Assembly: GCA_028292485.1 (NCBI GenBank)
Contig: JAQGMG010000047.1
Span: 54,415 to 118,414, forward strand
Source: Rhodocyclales bacterium
GTDB taxonomy: Bacteria; Pseudomonadota; Gammaproteobacteria; Burkholderiales; Rhodocyclaceae
Length of the DNA stretch: 64,000 bases
Reading direction: 5' to 3'
The notes beneath the pieces were generated by a model that was not told the DNA's origin, did no database searches, and saw only the letters and a program-made list of their open reading frames with translations. Below, in pieces: positions 47,878 to 58,412 of the stretch. Each line of letters starts with the position of its first letter. Position 1 is the first letter of the stretch. Position numbers and translations under genes: made by a program.

Positions 47878-47909
47878 AGAAAAAGCCCGCCATGCAGCGG
47901 GCTTTTTCT
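47878..47909. terminator. Bidirectional intrinsic terminator
   Basis: Perfect 13-bp arms AGAAAAAGCCCGC and GCGGGCTTTTTCT around CATGCA. It works in both directions, for the lipoprotein gene (+) and the rpiB-like gene (-). The MITE inserted at its left edge. Confidence 0.9.
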
Positions 47910-47944
47910 TGTCTGCCGGCAAGGCCGGCAGGCATTGCCTTCGA

Positions 47945-48586
47945 TCAGCGTGCCAGCACGCCGTTCAGGTACGCCGAAATGCCATCGTCCTGGCTGTTCT
48001 TGAAGAAGTACTCCTGGAACTTCTCGCCGGCGATAGCGGCCTTCAGCAGGTCCTGGTCGATTTCCTTCAGGACGGTCAGCATGTCCTTGTTGGTGATTGC
48101 CTTCACATCCTTCAGGATGCCGCGGTTCTTGGCCATGATGGCAGCGCGCTCTTTCGGGTAGCCCAGGCCACGTTCGCCTTCGAACAGCTTGCGGTACACG
48201 TCTTGCAGGTTCAGTTCAGCAGCCCAGCCGAAGCCCTTGGCGTAGGGCATCGAGATGGCGTTGCCGTCGTTGATCTGGCCGAACAGGAAAGCGTCGGTCG
48301 GGTCGATGATCAGACCGCAGAACACGCCGGGGAAGGAGTTACAGGCCAGCATGGCGCCCATGCCCGTGCCGCAGCCGGTCACGACGAAGTCGGCAGCCTT
48401 CGAGTTCAGCAGGATGCCAGCCAGCAGGCCGTTCATCACGTAGGTGAGCGACGCCTTGTCTTCAGCGCCGTACATGCCGTAGTTGAACACGGTGTGGCCC
48501 AGCGGCTCGGCAACGGTCTTGAGCGCGTTGAAGATGGTTTCGTTCTTTGCAGCCTGGCTGTTCTCGTTGATGAGAGCGATTTTCAT
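47945..48586 (-). CDS. rpiB: RpiB/LacAB-family sugar-phosphate isomerase
   Basis: A 213-residue aldose-ketose isomerase of the RpiB/LacA/LacB family (PF02502). The motif GCGTGMGAMLACN carries the catalytic Cys and the anion-hole Gly residues. KIALINENSQAAKN at the start differs from classical RpiB, so this is a longer subgroup (RpiB is about 150 residues). Substrate may be ribose 5-phosphate or another pentose/hexose phosphate. GAGG precedes ATG 48586; the upstream open frame inside the PBP gene is not credible. Confidence 0.85.
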   Translation of the reverse strand: MKIALINENSQAAKNETIFNALKTVAEPLGHTVFNYGMYGAEDKASLTYVMNGLLAGILLNSKAADFVVTGCGTGMGAMLACNSFPGVFCGLIIDPTDAFLFGQINDGNAISMPYAKGFGWAAELNLQDVYRKLFEGERGLGYPKERAAIMAKNRGILKDVKAITNKDMLTVLKEIDQDLLKAAIAGEKFQEYFFKNSQDDGISAYLNGVLAR

Positions 48587-48779
48587 GAGAGGTACCTCGA
48601 AGTTTAAAAGGGGACGCATCGCGTCGACTGATAGAAAAGGAATCGGGTCTTCGCCGGGCTGGGCACCTGGCCCATGCCGCCATGACGGGGGCGGAGACAT
48701 CGGAAGACCCGTGAGGGTAAACCTGAGAAGCGCCAAAGGCAAATGCCTTGCGCAAAGCCTTTGCTGGCGGGCGTTGCGC

Positions 48780-51317
48780 TCAGCCAGGCGGGCTTGCAGC
48801 AGAGGCCGGCGCTGGCGGTTGGGCGGGCGGGGGTGAAGCGGGCGTGGGCGGCGGACTGGCCGCAGCGGCAGGTTCAGATCCTGCCGGAAGTGTCGTGGCG
48901 GGGCCAGCCGGGGCAGGGAATATCGCGGCAGGCATCGACTCCTCGGCCTCCGGAGGCTCGCTGGCGGCGGATGCGGATGCGGGTGCGGACTCGGCAGCCG
49001 GGCTTTGAGCAAGCGGCGGCGCGGCAGAAGGCAGCTCGTCGGCAATCAACAGGGAGTCGTAACGAGAACGCAGGCGACCGAACAGGCCTTCGTCTTCTGC
49101 TTTGGCGAAGCGCAGCGCGGGGTCGATGAGGCGCGCGCCTTGCGCGCGGACAAAGAAGTCGCCCACGATGGGCAGCGCACTGTGTGCACCCTGACCCCAG
49201 TAGTCGCTGCGCAAAGTGATGCGCGCATCATTGAAGCCGACCCAGGCACCCGCCACGAGCTGCGGCTGCATGAGGATGAACCAGCCATCGGTGTTTTCCT
49301 GCGTGGTGCCGGTCTTGCCCGCGAAATCGCCGCGCAAGCCGAAGCGGTACCGGATCGCGCTGCCGGTGCCGCGATCGATCACGCCGCGCATGGCATTGAG
49401 CAACGTATCTGCCGCCTTGGGCGACATGGCTTCCTCCGGGCTGGCCGGGCGGAATTCCTCGAGCACTTTGCCGTTGCGGTCCTCGATGCGCGCCACCATG
49501 GCCGGTGCCAGGTAGCGCCCGCCATTGGCGATGGTGGCGTAGGCCGAGACCATTTCGTAGAGCGTGACCGGGCTGGTGCCCAGTGCCAGCGAGGGCACCT
49601 CGTCGAGTTTGCTTTCGCGCACACCCATCGCGCGGGCGAGCCGCGCCACACGGGCGGGCCCGACCTGCTGCATGACCTGCGCGGTGATGCGGTTGCGCGA
49701 TAGCGCCAGGCCGGTGCTCAGCGTCATGGGCTCGCCGGTGGGCGGCGTCCCATCGTCCGGCCGCCAGACCTTGCTGCCGCCCAGCGGGATCGCCACCGGC
49801 GCGTCGAGGAAGGTGTCATCCGGCTTCGCGCCGCGCTCGAAGGCCGCGCCATAGACGAAGGGTTTGAAAGTCGAGCCCGGCTGGCGGCGCGCCTGGTGCA
49901 CGTGGTCATAGGCGTCATCGGTGAAATCGCGGCTGCCGACCCAGGCGCGGATCGCACCGGTGCGCGGGTCGATGGCGAGAAAGCCCGCCTGCTGCCGCGT
50001 CTTCTCTTCGCGCAACCTGCGCATGACACTTGCATTGCGTAGCAACTGCTTCATGGCAACTTCCGGCGACTGGCCGGCAGCGGTGGCCGCGGCGAATTCC
50101 GGGCTCTCGCGCAGCAAGGCTTCGACCACGCGATTGCCAGCGCGCCACTGGCCGGCCCACACACCGTCGGCAATGCCCTGCAGCTGGCGCCCTTGCTGTG
50201 CGACAGCGCGCGTGGCGAAGCCCTGCAGGCGCGAGTCTATCGTCGTGCGCACCACGAGGCCGTCGGTGTAAATGTCATAGTCATGGCGGTCCGCCCAGTC
50301 GATGAGCCAGCGTTTCAGCTGCAGCGTGAAGTGTGGGGCAGGGCCTGCTTCCATGGTCTGGCGTTCGAAATCGAGCTTCACCGGCCGGCGCGCGAGCGCT
50401 TCGAAGCGTGCCGCGGAGAGCTTGTCGTGCTTGGCCATGAGCGCCAGCACCACGTTGCGCCGCTCGCGTGCGCGCTCCGGGTTGAGCACCGGGTTGTAGT
50501 AGCTCGTGCCCTTGAGCATGCCGATCAGCGTCGCACTTTCGAGCTGATCCAGCGCGCGCGCCGGCTTGCCGAAATAGGTGCGCGCGGCCATGTCGATGCC
50601 ATAAGCGTTGTAGAGGAAAGGCACCGTGTTGAGATAGGCCTCGAGAATCTCCTGCTTCGAATACAGCGCCTCGATCTTCAGCGCGGTGATCGCTTCCTTG
50701 ATCTTGCGCGAGAGGTTTTGCCGGCGCCCGATTTCTTCCGGAAACAGGTTGCGCGCAAGCTGCTGCGTGATGGTGGAGCCACCCTGCATGTCGCCCTGGG
50801 CGGTTGCCAGCGCAGCGCCCACGACACGCCGGAAGTCGATGCCGTGATGCTCATAGAAGCGATGGTCTTCGGTGGCGACAAGCGCCTCGATCACGCGCGG
50901 CGAAATCTCTGCGAGGCTGACCCAATCCCGGTTGCCGCGCTTGAATTGCGCCAGCGTCTCGCCGTCGGCCGAGAGAACCAGCGCCGGGGCTTCCTCGCGC
51001 GCCTTGCGGATATCCGAAATGCCCGGTGTAAAGGGGATCAGCAGCAGTGCCCAGAGGAAAAGCAGGAAAGGCGGCAGCGCCAGCAGGAACAACCATTCCC
51101 GCCAGCCGGGATGGCGCAGGCGGCGGAGGCCGGTTTCAAGAGTGCCGCGCAGCGAGAACCACAGCGAGGACCAGAACAAGGAGCGGGGTGGAGTGGACAA
51201 CGTCGGGTACAGGCGGATGCGTGATCGGAATTGCCCGCCTATCAAGTAGCTGCGCAGGCTCCAGAAGTATTGGACATCAAAAAGCCCGCTTTGGGTGGGT
51301 TCAGAGCGCAACGACAA
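48780..51317 (-). CDS. Class A penicillin-binding protein (PBP1-type), start uncertain
   Basis: A bifunctional murein synthase of up to 845 residues: a membrane anchor at about 75-97, a GT51 transglycosylase (EDHRFYEHHGID with catalytic Glu150; GGSTITQQLARNLF), and a transpeptidase with SxxK (PGSTFKPF), SxN (SRN) and KTG (AGKTGTT). A Pro/Ala-rich tail of about 85 residues follows. The first codon at 51317 is TTG inside a repeat element, and no ATG occurs before the membrane helix. The true start is therefore probably a TTG or GTG nearer 51180-51245. Confidence 0.85.
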   Translation of the reverse strand: MSLRSEPTQSGLFDVQYFWSLRSYLIGGQFRSRIRLYPTLSTPPRSLFWSSLWFSLRGTLETGLRRLRHPGWREWLFLLALPPFLLFLWALLLIPFTPGISDIRKAREEAPALVLSADGETLAQFKRGNRDWVSLAEISPRVIEALVATEDHRFYEHHGIDFRRVVGAALATAQGDMQGGSTITQQLARNLFPEEIGRRQNLSRKIKEAITALKIEALYSKQEILEAYLNTVPFLYNAYGIDMAARTYFGKPARALDQLESATLIGMLKGTSYYNPVLNPERARERRNVVLALMAKHDKLSAARFEALARRPVKLDFERQTMEAGPAPHFTLQLKRWLIDWADRHDYDIYTDGLVVRTTIDSRLQGFATRAVAQQGRQLQGIADGVWAGQWRAGNRVVEALLRESPEFAAATAAGQSPEVAMKQLLRNASVMRRLREEKTRQQAGFLAIDPRTGAIRAWVGSRDFTDDAYDHVHQARRQPGSTFKPFVYGAAFERGAKPDDTFLDAPVAIPLGGSKVWRPDDGTPPTGEPMTLSTGLALSRNRITAQVMQQVGPARVARLARAMGVRESKLDEVPSLALGTSPVTLYEMVSAYATIANGGRYLAPAMVARIEDRNGKVLEEFRPASPEEAMSPKAADTLLNAMRGVIDRGTGSAIRYRFGLRGDFAGKTGTTQENTDGWFILMQPQLVAGAWVGFNDARITLRSDYWGQGAHSALPIVGDFFVRAQGARLIDPALRFAKAEDEGLFGRLRSRYDSLLIADELPSAAPPLAQSPAAESAPASASAASEPPEAEESMPAAIFPAPAGPATTLPAGSEPAAAASPPPTPASPPPAQPPAPASAASPPG

Positions 51318-51438
51318 CCCACCGCGATCACGCGTTGAATGAAAGCCCCGAGCCGACGTCTGGTTCTTCAGCCACTATGGTTGTGTAGCATCATTGACCG
51401 GTACGTTTGCCTGTCAAGACGCCATTGCTGAAGCGGAC

Positions 51439-52065
51439 ATGATGATGAAACGAAGCCTGTTGATATTTGCTTTGTGTACCTGCGCTGCTGGCGTGCAAGC
51501 CGAGGTCTACAAATGGATCGACGCTGACGGAAAGACGCAGTACGGCGATGCGCCGCCGAAAAATGCCAAGGCCAGAGTCGTGTCGGGCGGCGTGACTGTG
51601 GTGCCTGCGACGGTTGTGCCGCAGGCGCAGTCAGTGCCTGCATCGAAACCCGCGGGTGGGGCCAATGACGAGGGCGCGCGAGCAGCCAGCCCGGCAAACA
51701 ATGGCCGCAAGCCAGATGGCACCTCCGCACCAGCCAGTGCGCCCGTGGACCCGGCCGTAGCCGCGCGGGAGGAGGCGCGCATGCGGGCGATCGAACGCTG
51801 CAAAAGCAACAGGGGTGTCGATTGCGAGAGCGAGGTCGATGCCCAGCTCTCCGGTCAGCCGACAGCGGGCAATCCCTCGGGCTACATACCTGGCTGGAGC
51901 CAGCCGCCGATTCGGCCGATGCGTCCACCAATGCAAACATCACGCTCGCCTGCGCATCAACCAGCTCCCAAGCCGCGACCGCCCTCACTGAAAGAGACGG
52001 CACCTTCCGCGCCGGTGAGCGAGCGGGAGCTGCGATCAGGTTCGGCCATGAAACCAATGCGGTAG
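51439..52065 (+). CDS. Exported DUF4124 protein
   Basis: A 208-residue protein with a signal peptide (MMMKRSLLIFALCTCAAGVQA). The DUF4124 segment follows directly (EVYKWIDADGKTQYGDAPP), then a low-complexity Pro/Ala/Ser-rich region with a short charged part (EEARMRAIERCKSNRGVDCESE). It is an envelope protein of unknown role, very common in betaproteobacteria. Three consecutive ATG codons make the exact start uncertain by two residues. Confidence 0.85.
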   Translation: MMMKRSLLIFALCTCAAGVQAEVYKWIDADGKTQYGDAPPKNAKARVVSGGVTVVPATVVPQAQSVPASKPAGGANDEGARAASPANNGRKPDGTSAPASAPVDPAVAAREEARMRAIERCKSNRGVDCESEVDAQLSGQPTAGNPSGYIPGWSQPPIRPMRPPMQTSRSPAHQPAPKPRPPSLKETAPSAPVSERELRSGSAMKPMR

Positions 52066-52100
52066 TGCGTTGCGGATGACCTGCCGCCGGGTTCATCTGC

Positions 52101-52122
52101 GTACCTCACGGGGTACTTTTTT
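52101..52122 (+). terminator. Intrinsic terminator after the DUF4124 gene
   Basis: GTACC, loop TCACGG, GGTAC and six T residues, 36 bases after the stop codon. Further GTAC repeats spaced 11-14 bp continue to 52142, and alternative pairing with GAGTACC is possible. Confidence 0.6.
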
Positions 52123-52231
52123 GAGTACCTTCCGCGTACTTACCCGAGTAGCTCCCCATGCATGTCTGTGGCATCGTCCACCGCATGCGACGTCCCGTTC
52201 GGGCGTCGCCATCTGAACAGGAGGGTGCCTC

Positions 52232-53503
52232 ATGCCGGATCCAGGGATTCAACCGGGTACGCCTTCGAGTTACCGCAGCGCGCTGACGGCTCTGACCGTA
52301 CTGTTCTTCATGTGGGGCCTCATCACCTCGCTGAATGACATTCTCATACCCCACCTGAAAGCGCTGTTCACGCTCAGCTACTTTCAGGCGATGCTGGTCC
52401 AGTTCTGCTTCTTCATGGCCTACTTCGTCATGTCTTTCCCGGCAGGGCGCATTGTGGAAAGAGTGGGCTACAAGGCGGGCATCATCATCGGCTTGCTGGT
52501 CGCGGCCGCAGGCTGCTTGTTGTTCTATCCCGCCGCTGGCACCGCGTCCTATCCACTGTTCCTCACGGCCCTGTTCGTCATGGCCAGCGGCATCGCTTTC
52601 CTGCAGGTAGCCGCCAATCCATTCGTCACGGCGCTGGGCTCGCCTGACACTGCCTCCAGCCGTCTCAACCTCACGCAGGCCTTCAACTCACTCGGCACCA
52701 CAATCGGCCCCGTCATAGGCGCAGCCTTCATCCTTGCGGTCGCAGTCCAGGGCGAAGCGGCGCTGCAGACCATGTCGCAACAGGATCTGGCCGCTTACGA
52801 CTAGGCGCAGATCAGCGCCGTGCAGACGCCATACCTCGTGCTCGCTGCCGCGTTGGGCGCGATTGCGATCTTCATCGCGCTGTTCAGACTGCCGCATGTG
52901 GAGGGCGGCACGGCGGAAGATGCCGACAACGCGCTACCCGTTCGTCATGGCGTATGGCACTACCCGCATCTCGTGATGGGCGCGCTCGCCATCTTCGCGT
53001 ACGTGGGTGCGGAGGTTTCCATCGGTAGCTTCCTGGTCAGCACCATGGGCCTGCCCACCATCGCCGGCCTGGCGCCTGAAGTGGCCGGTCGCTACCTGTC
53101 GCTCTACTGGGGTCTGGCGATGGTCGGGCGCTTCATCGGCAGCGGTCTGATGCGCCGCATTCCGCCGATGCATCTTCTGGCCTGCAATGCTTTGGTCAAC
53201 GTCGTCTTGCTCATGCTGGCGATGCTGGTCGGCGGCCGCCTTGCCATGTGGTCGCTGCTGTCGATCGGGCTGTTCAACTCCATCATGTTCCCGACGATTT
53301 TCTCGCTGGCCCTCGCGCGTCTCGGCAAATTCACCAGTGAAGGTTCCGGCATGCTGTGCATGGCCATCGTCGGCGGGGCGGTGCTGCCGCTATTGCAAGG
53401 CGGGGCCGCCGACACCCTCGGCCTGATGCCGTCATTCGTCATCCCCGTACTTTGCTACCTGTACGTGGCGTATTACGGCTTTGCCGGGTATCGGCCACGC
53501 TGA
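52232..53503 (+). pseudogene. fucP: FucP-like MFS sugar:H+ symporter interrupted by one amber codon
   Basis: A single frame of 424 codons with one internal TAG at 52802..52804. It otherwise encodes a complete 12-helix permease of the fucose/glucose-galactose family ([106 protein letters not shown]). Both halves are in the same frame and well conserved, so the stop is recent, a sequencing error, or suppressed. A single C-to-T change from CAG would explain it. AGGAGG precedes the ATG. Confidence 0.85.
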
Positions 53504-53649
53504 ATCTCGCTGATTGCAGGCCCCGCCTTGGCTCTCCAGCCCCTGCACGTTAGCGGCGAAAGGCTGCGTGTCTTGCGATCTGCACAGGTCAATTGCCGCG
53601 CCCCGGTAAACGCTGCACCATTGCGGGCTCTGTTGCAGAAACTTTCCCC

Positions 53650-55164
53650 ATGGACCACTGGACCGACGGTTACGTCACCGAGCTTCCCTACAGCGTCAAT
53701 CATTTCCCCGAGATGGCGCCTGCCCATCTCAATCTTGCGTTGTTGCACCTCGGTCTTGCCTCGCCCGCTCTTGATGCGGGCTTCACCTATCTCGAACTCG
53801 GCTTCGGCCAGGGCTTGGGACTCAACATGTTGGCGGCGACCCATCCGCAGGGGCGCTTCTTCGGCAATGACTTCATGCCCGCGCATGTCGATGCCGCGCA
53901 AGCGCTCGCCTCGCAAGCGGGGCTCGGCAATCTGGGTTTGTTCCAGGACAGCTTCGCGCAGATGCTCACGCGTGATTTGCCGCCGATGGACTACATCGTC
54001 CTGCACGGTGTGTATAGCTGGGTGAATGCGGAGAACCGCAGCATCGTCGTCGCCCTGTTGCACAAACTGCTGAAGTCGACCGGCGTGGTTTACATCTCAT
54101 ACAACTGCCTGCCGGGATGGTCTTTGAAAGCGCCCATGCAGCGCCTGATGAGCGAGTTCGCACAGGCGCAGAGTGAAGGTTCGGCGCTGGAGCGTTTTCA
54201 CGCGGCGCGTGAGCTGCTGGGCGCGCTGGGCGAGGCCGACGCGGCCTTCTTCACGCATAACTCCGCTGCGCGCAGCATGCTGGGTGAGATACAGCGCGCC
54301 AGCGACGCCTACCTGTTGCATGAGTTCGCACCGCAAGGCTGGTCGCCGTTCTATCACACCGATGTCGCACGCGATCTTGCTGCGGCCGATCTGCGATACG
54401 CCGGTTCGGCGAAGCTGTTCGCGAACTTTCCCGCATGGTCGCAGACGCCGAAAACCCGCGCATTGCTGGCAGCCACGCCAGATGCCGGCCTGCGTGAACT
54501 GCTGCGGGACTTCGCAGCGCAAACGCAATTTCGCCGCGACATTTTCGTACGCAACGCCGAGCCGCTATCGGCAACCGATATCGATACGCGATATCGCGCC
54601 CTGAAGTTTTCGCTTTGGCGACCACGCGCCAGTTGCGCACTGCGTTGCCAGACACCCATCGGCGAACTGCAGCTCGACGAAGAAGCATTCGGCGCACTGC
54701 TCGATTGCCTCGAGAGCGGCCCACAAAGCCTCGATGCCTTGATCGGTGCATCCGGCCTGGATGCGACAAGTTGTGTCGAAGCACTCAACATGCTGTTGTG
54801 TCTGGAATACATTGGCATATCGCCGAGCGAATCGCAGAGCGCCGAAAGTCGCGAACGAATACAGCGCTTGAACCGGTGCCTGTTGCAACGCGTGCGAGCT
54901 GGCGAGCGCATTTCAGGCTTCGCATCGCCCGTCGCGGGTGCGGGTATCGCAATTTCCTGTCACGACCAGCTGTTCCTCAGCGCACAGCAAGACGGACATA
55001 CCGGTGCCGAAGCGCTCGCTGCATACGCCAAACAGATTCTTGATGTCGCTGCGAAAGAGGGCGATGCGATTGTGCTCGCACAGCTATTGCACGAAGCCCG
55101 GAATTTTCTTGTCTACGGTTCTGACTTCTACCTGTCGCTCGACCTGTTCCCGGCTCGCATGTGA
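53650..55164 (+). CDS. SAM-dependent methyltransferase with regulatory domain
   Basis: A 504-residue protein: an N-terminal class I methyltransferase (YLELGFGQGLGLNMLAATHPQGRFFGNDFMPAHV as motif I-II; PMDYIVLHGVYSWV as motif IV) followed by a methyltransferase-regulatory domain (VYISYNCLPGWS, then DVARDLAAADLRYAGSAKLF). The C-terminal 200 residues are the usual helical cap. Family members modify unknown, perhaps polysaccharide or protein, substrates. ATG 53650 fits the family's start; no clear ribosome site. Confidence 0.85.
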   Translation: MDHWTDGYVTELPYSVNHFPEMAPAHLNLALLHLGLASPALDAGFTYLELGFGQGLGLNMLAATHPQGRFFGNDFMPAHVDAAQALASQAGLGNLGLFQDSFAQMLTRDLPPMDYIVLHGVYSWVNAENRSIVVALLHKLLKSTGVVYISYNCLPGWSLKAPMQRLMSEFAQAQSEGSALERFHAARELLGALGEADAAFFTHNSAARSMLGEIQRASDAYLLHEFAPQGWSPFYHTDVARDLAAADLRYAGSAKLFANFPAWSQTPKTRALLAATPDAGLRELLRDFAAQTQFRRDIFVRNAEPLSATDIDTRYRALKFSLWRPRASCALRCQTPIGELQLDEEAFGALLDCLESGPQSLDALIGASGLDATSCVEALNMLLCLEYIGISPSESQSAESRERIQRLNRCLLQRVRAGERISGFASPVAGAGIAISCHDQLFLSAQQDGHTGAEALAAYAKQILDVAAKEGDAIVLAQLLHEARNFLVYGSDFYLSLDLFPARM

Positions 55165-55437
55165 AGTCAGTCGGCTGCTTCGCGAACCTCCATACGCCGG
55201 GTCATTGCGACCACTTCGAACCCGACTTGCGAGATCATTTGGCGTGGGCGTCTAAGTCGGAATTTCGTACAAATTCCGGAACGGCTGACGCAAGACAAAA
55301 GCGCGCATCTTTATGCCAGAAAGCGTGAAGGAATTCCGGAAATATCCAGTGATGTGCCATAGGCGGCGCCAGCCAGCTGTAGGCTGAGCGCACATTCAGC
55401 CAACAGACATTCGACACCGGTACAAGGGGGAGTGGAG

Positions 55438-56421
55438 ATGGCACATCATCGTGGCCGGAGAGATTCCGGCGTTATGGAACTCGCGCTTGAAAGCGGCTGG
55501 GCTGTTGCCGCTGTCATGGCTGTGACAACTGCGCTCGTTGGCTTCTGGATAGTGCCTGCGTGGTTCAGCCGCAGCCCGATGTTTGCGCAGTTACCTGCAA
55601 TGCTCAGGCCAGTGGTCTGGCTTCTGTTCGGTTTTTTCGCAGTCACCGCGCTCATCAAGTATTACCAGGCGATGCGTGCCGAATCGAAACGGCGACTGAA
55701 CGAATATCTCGCGCGCGACGAAGCCTCTCATTTCATGAAGAATGCATTATCGCAAGTCGAGAGTGCACGTGGCACGCGCTGGCGAGCCGCGACGCCGACC
55801 CGCTTGCCTGATGAGGCCAGGGCCGCCGACACTGACATAGCCTCGGCGTGGTCGCTTGAGCTGATCCAGAGCATCGAGTGGAGGCGCTTCGAAGACCTGT
55901 GCGCCGAGTTCTATCGCGAGAAGGGCATTCACTGCGAAACCACGCCGCTCGGGCCTGACGGCGGCATCGACATCCGCCTGTTTCAAGGAGAAGGCGAAAG
56001 TGGCAACAGCGGCGTGGGCGCAGACGGTCGTACGACCGCCATCGTGCAATGCAAGGCCTGGGGCGACAGACTTGTTGGCGTCAAGCCGGTGCGCGAACTG
56101 CTCGGTGTCATGACGCATGAGAAAATACCAAAAGCATTTTTCATGACCTCGGGCAGCTTTACTGACGACGCACGCAGCGTTGCAACTGCCAATCGCATTA
56201 CCCTGCTCGACGGCAAGCTCTTCCTCGCCATGATCGAACGCCTGCCGGAAGCATCACAGCAAAGCCTGCTCGCCTTTGCCACGCAGGGCGACTACAGCAC
56301 CCCAAGCTGTCCAGGGTGTGGCGTAAAGATGATTGCGCGGGACGGGGCGAGGGGGACGTTCTGGGGATGCCCGGCGTATCCCGAGTGTCGCCATACCTTG
56401 CAGATGCGGGCGCATGCGTGA
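55438..56421 (+). CDS. Membrane-anchored Mrr-type endonuclease with zinc finger
   Basis: A 327-residue protein with two membrane helices near the N-terminus (VAAVMAVTTALVGFWIVPAWF and LRPVVWLLFGFFAVTALIKYY). An Mrr_cat PD-(D/E)xK nuclease domain follows (SIEWRRFEDLCAEFYREKG, then GPDGGIDIRL, then VQCKAWG). A C4 topoisomerase-type zinc finger closes it (CPGCG...CPAYPEC). The Asp and QxK residues are intact. Such proteins are widespread; some restrict modified DNA, others may serve DNA maintenance. GGGGGAG precedes ATG 55438. Confidence 0.88.
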   Translation: MAHHRGRRDSGVMELALESGWAVAAVMAVTTALVGFWIVPAWFSRSPMFAQLPAMLRPVVWLLFGFFAVTALIKYYQAMRAESKRRLNEYLARDEASHFMKNALSQVESARGTRWRAATPTRLPDEARAADTDIASAWSLELIQSIEWRRFEDLCAEFYREKGIHCETTPLGPDGGIDIRLFQGEGESGNSGVGADGRTTAIVQCKAWGDRLVGVKPVRELLGVMTHEKIPKAFFMTSGSFTDDARSVATANRITLLDGKLFLAMIERLPEASQQSLLAFATQGDYSTPSCPGCGVKMIARDGARGTFWGCPAYPECRHTLQMRAHA

Positions 56422-56455
56422 ATGCAAGACCTGACTCCACCCTCTCCCTACTCTC

Positions 56456-56884
56456 TCAGAACGTGATCTTCACCGACGGCGCACTGCGTTGCGCGGCGCC
56501 ATGGAACACCGCCTCGATGTTGTTGCCGTCCGGGTCCAGCACGAAGGCCGCGTAGTAACCGGGATGGTAGGGGCGCGGGCCGGGGGCGCCGTTGTCCGTG
56601 CCACCATTGGCCAGTGCAGCTTTGTGAAAAGCATTCACCATGGCCTCGTCCTGAGCCTGAAAGGCCAGATGGTTGCGACCAGTCAGTTTGCCTTCTGCAG
56701 ACGGACTATCGACAGAGCTCACGCAAATCTCGTCAGCCCAGAAGAAACCATCACCTTTCCCGCCTGGCGGGACCTTCAGAACCTCAAGAACGGCTCCATA
56801 GAATTTCTGGCTCGCGCCCAGGTCGCGCACGACCAACTGGACGTGATCGATCAGGCGGCCACGATGCAATTCCTGCGTTTCCAT
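56456..56884 (-). CDS. VOC-family (glyoxalase-like) protein
   Basis: A 142-residue protein with two VOC beta-alpha-beta-beta-beta modules (DHVQLVVRDLGASQKFYGAVLEVL and NHLAFQAQDEAMVNAFHKAAL). The C-terminal YYAAFVLDPDGNNIEAVFHG is conserved. His, Glu and other metal ligands are plausible (DHVQL, IEAVFH). ATG 56884 has GGAGG upstream. It converges with the Mrr-type gene, with 34 bases between stops. Substrate unknown. Confidence 0.87.
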   Translation of the reverse strand: METQELHRGRLIDHVQLVVRDLGASQKFYGAVLEVLKVPPGGKGDGFFWADEICVSSVDSPSAEGKLTGRNHLAFQAQDEAMVNAFHKAALANGGTDNGAPGPRPYHPGYYAAFVLDPDGNNIEAVFHGAAQRSAPSVKITF

Positions 56885-57064
56885 TTTGCGTACCTCCGTG
56901 TAGGACAAGCTTGCGTCTGTTGGATGAAGACGAGACTGCAAGTCGGTACGGAATCTTTCGCAAGATGGGTGCCCGTTCCTGATGACGCGCAGGACGAATG
57001 CCATGAGCGGGCATCTCTTTCTCGGGATCATGTTCTGCGGGCAAAGTGGGCAGGGGCGTCCTAG

Positions 57065-58234
<1,170 letters not shown>

Positions 58235-58288
58235 ATTCAGCACTGCCTGTTTGAGAGCGGGTGCTGAGGTTGGGTGGGAAAGCAACCA

Positions 58289-58310
58289 GGGCGATCCAGA
58301 GAGATCGCCC
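58289..58310. terminator. Hairpin after the asparaginase gene
   Basis: GGGCGATC (58289..58296) and GATCGCCC (58303..58310) with a 6-base loop, 55 bases after the stop. There is no T-run on either strand, so it is a weak terminator candidate or 3'-end stabiliser. Confidence 0.4.
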
Positions 58311-58412
58311 AATGAGGTTGCGAAGCGAATGGCTTGATCGGTGTTGCGCCGGCACCCACCATGCGTTCAAGGACGCACCTGGCCGGCGGTCATCGAACGC
58401 AACGACTCGAAA

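Noticed and set aside
47945..49045. 366-residue version of the RpiB-like protein
   Set aside because: The extra N-terminus (PHPHPHPPP-type low complexity) is the antisense-side reading of the Pro/Ala-rich PBP tail. The family start KIALINENSQ at 48586 has a ribosome site.
51246..51317. TTG start of the penicillin-binding protein at 51317
   Set aside because: The codons lie in a REP-like GGTGGGTT element and have no family resemblance. The feature keeps the full frame but the start is marked uncertain.
52802..52804. TAG in the permease as a pyrrolysine or other recoded codon
   Set aside because: Nothing in the window suggests pyrrolysine genes, and the family has no recoded residue at this loop. 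A point mutation or error is simpler.
55172..55200. Possible additional full REP element
   Set aside because: Only partial similarity (GCTGCTTCGCGAACCTCCATACG) without a complete hairpin; treated as a degenerate copy.
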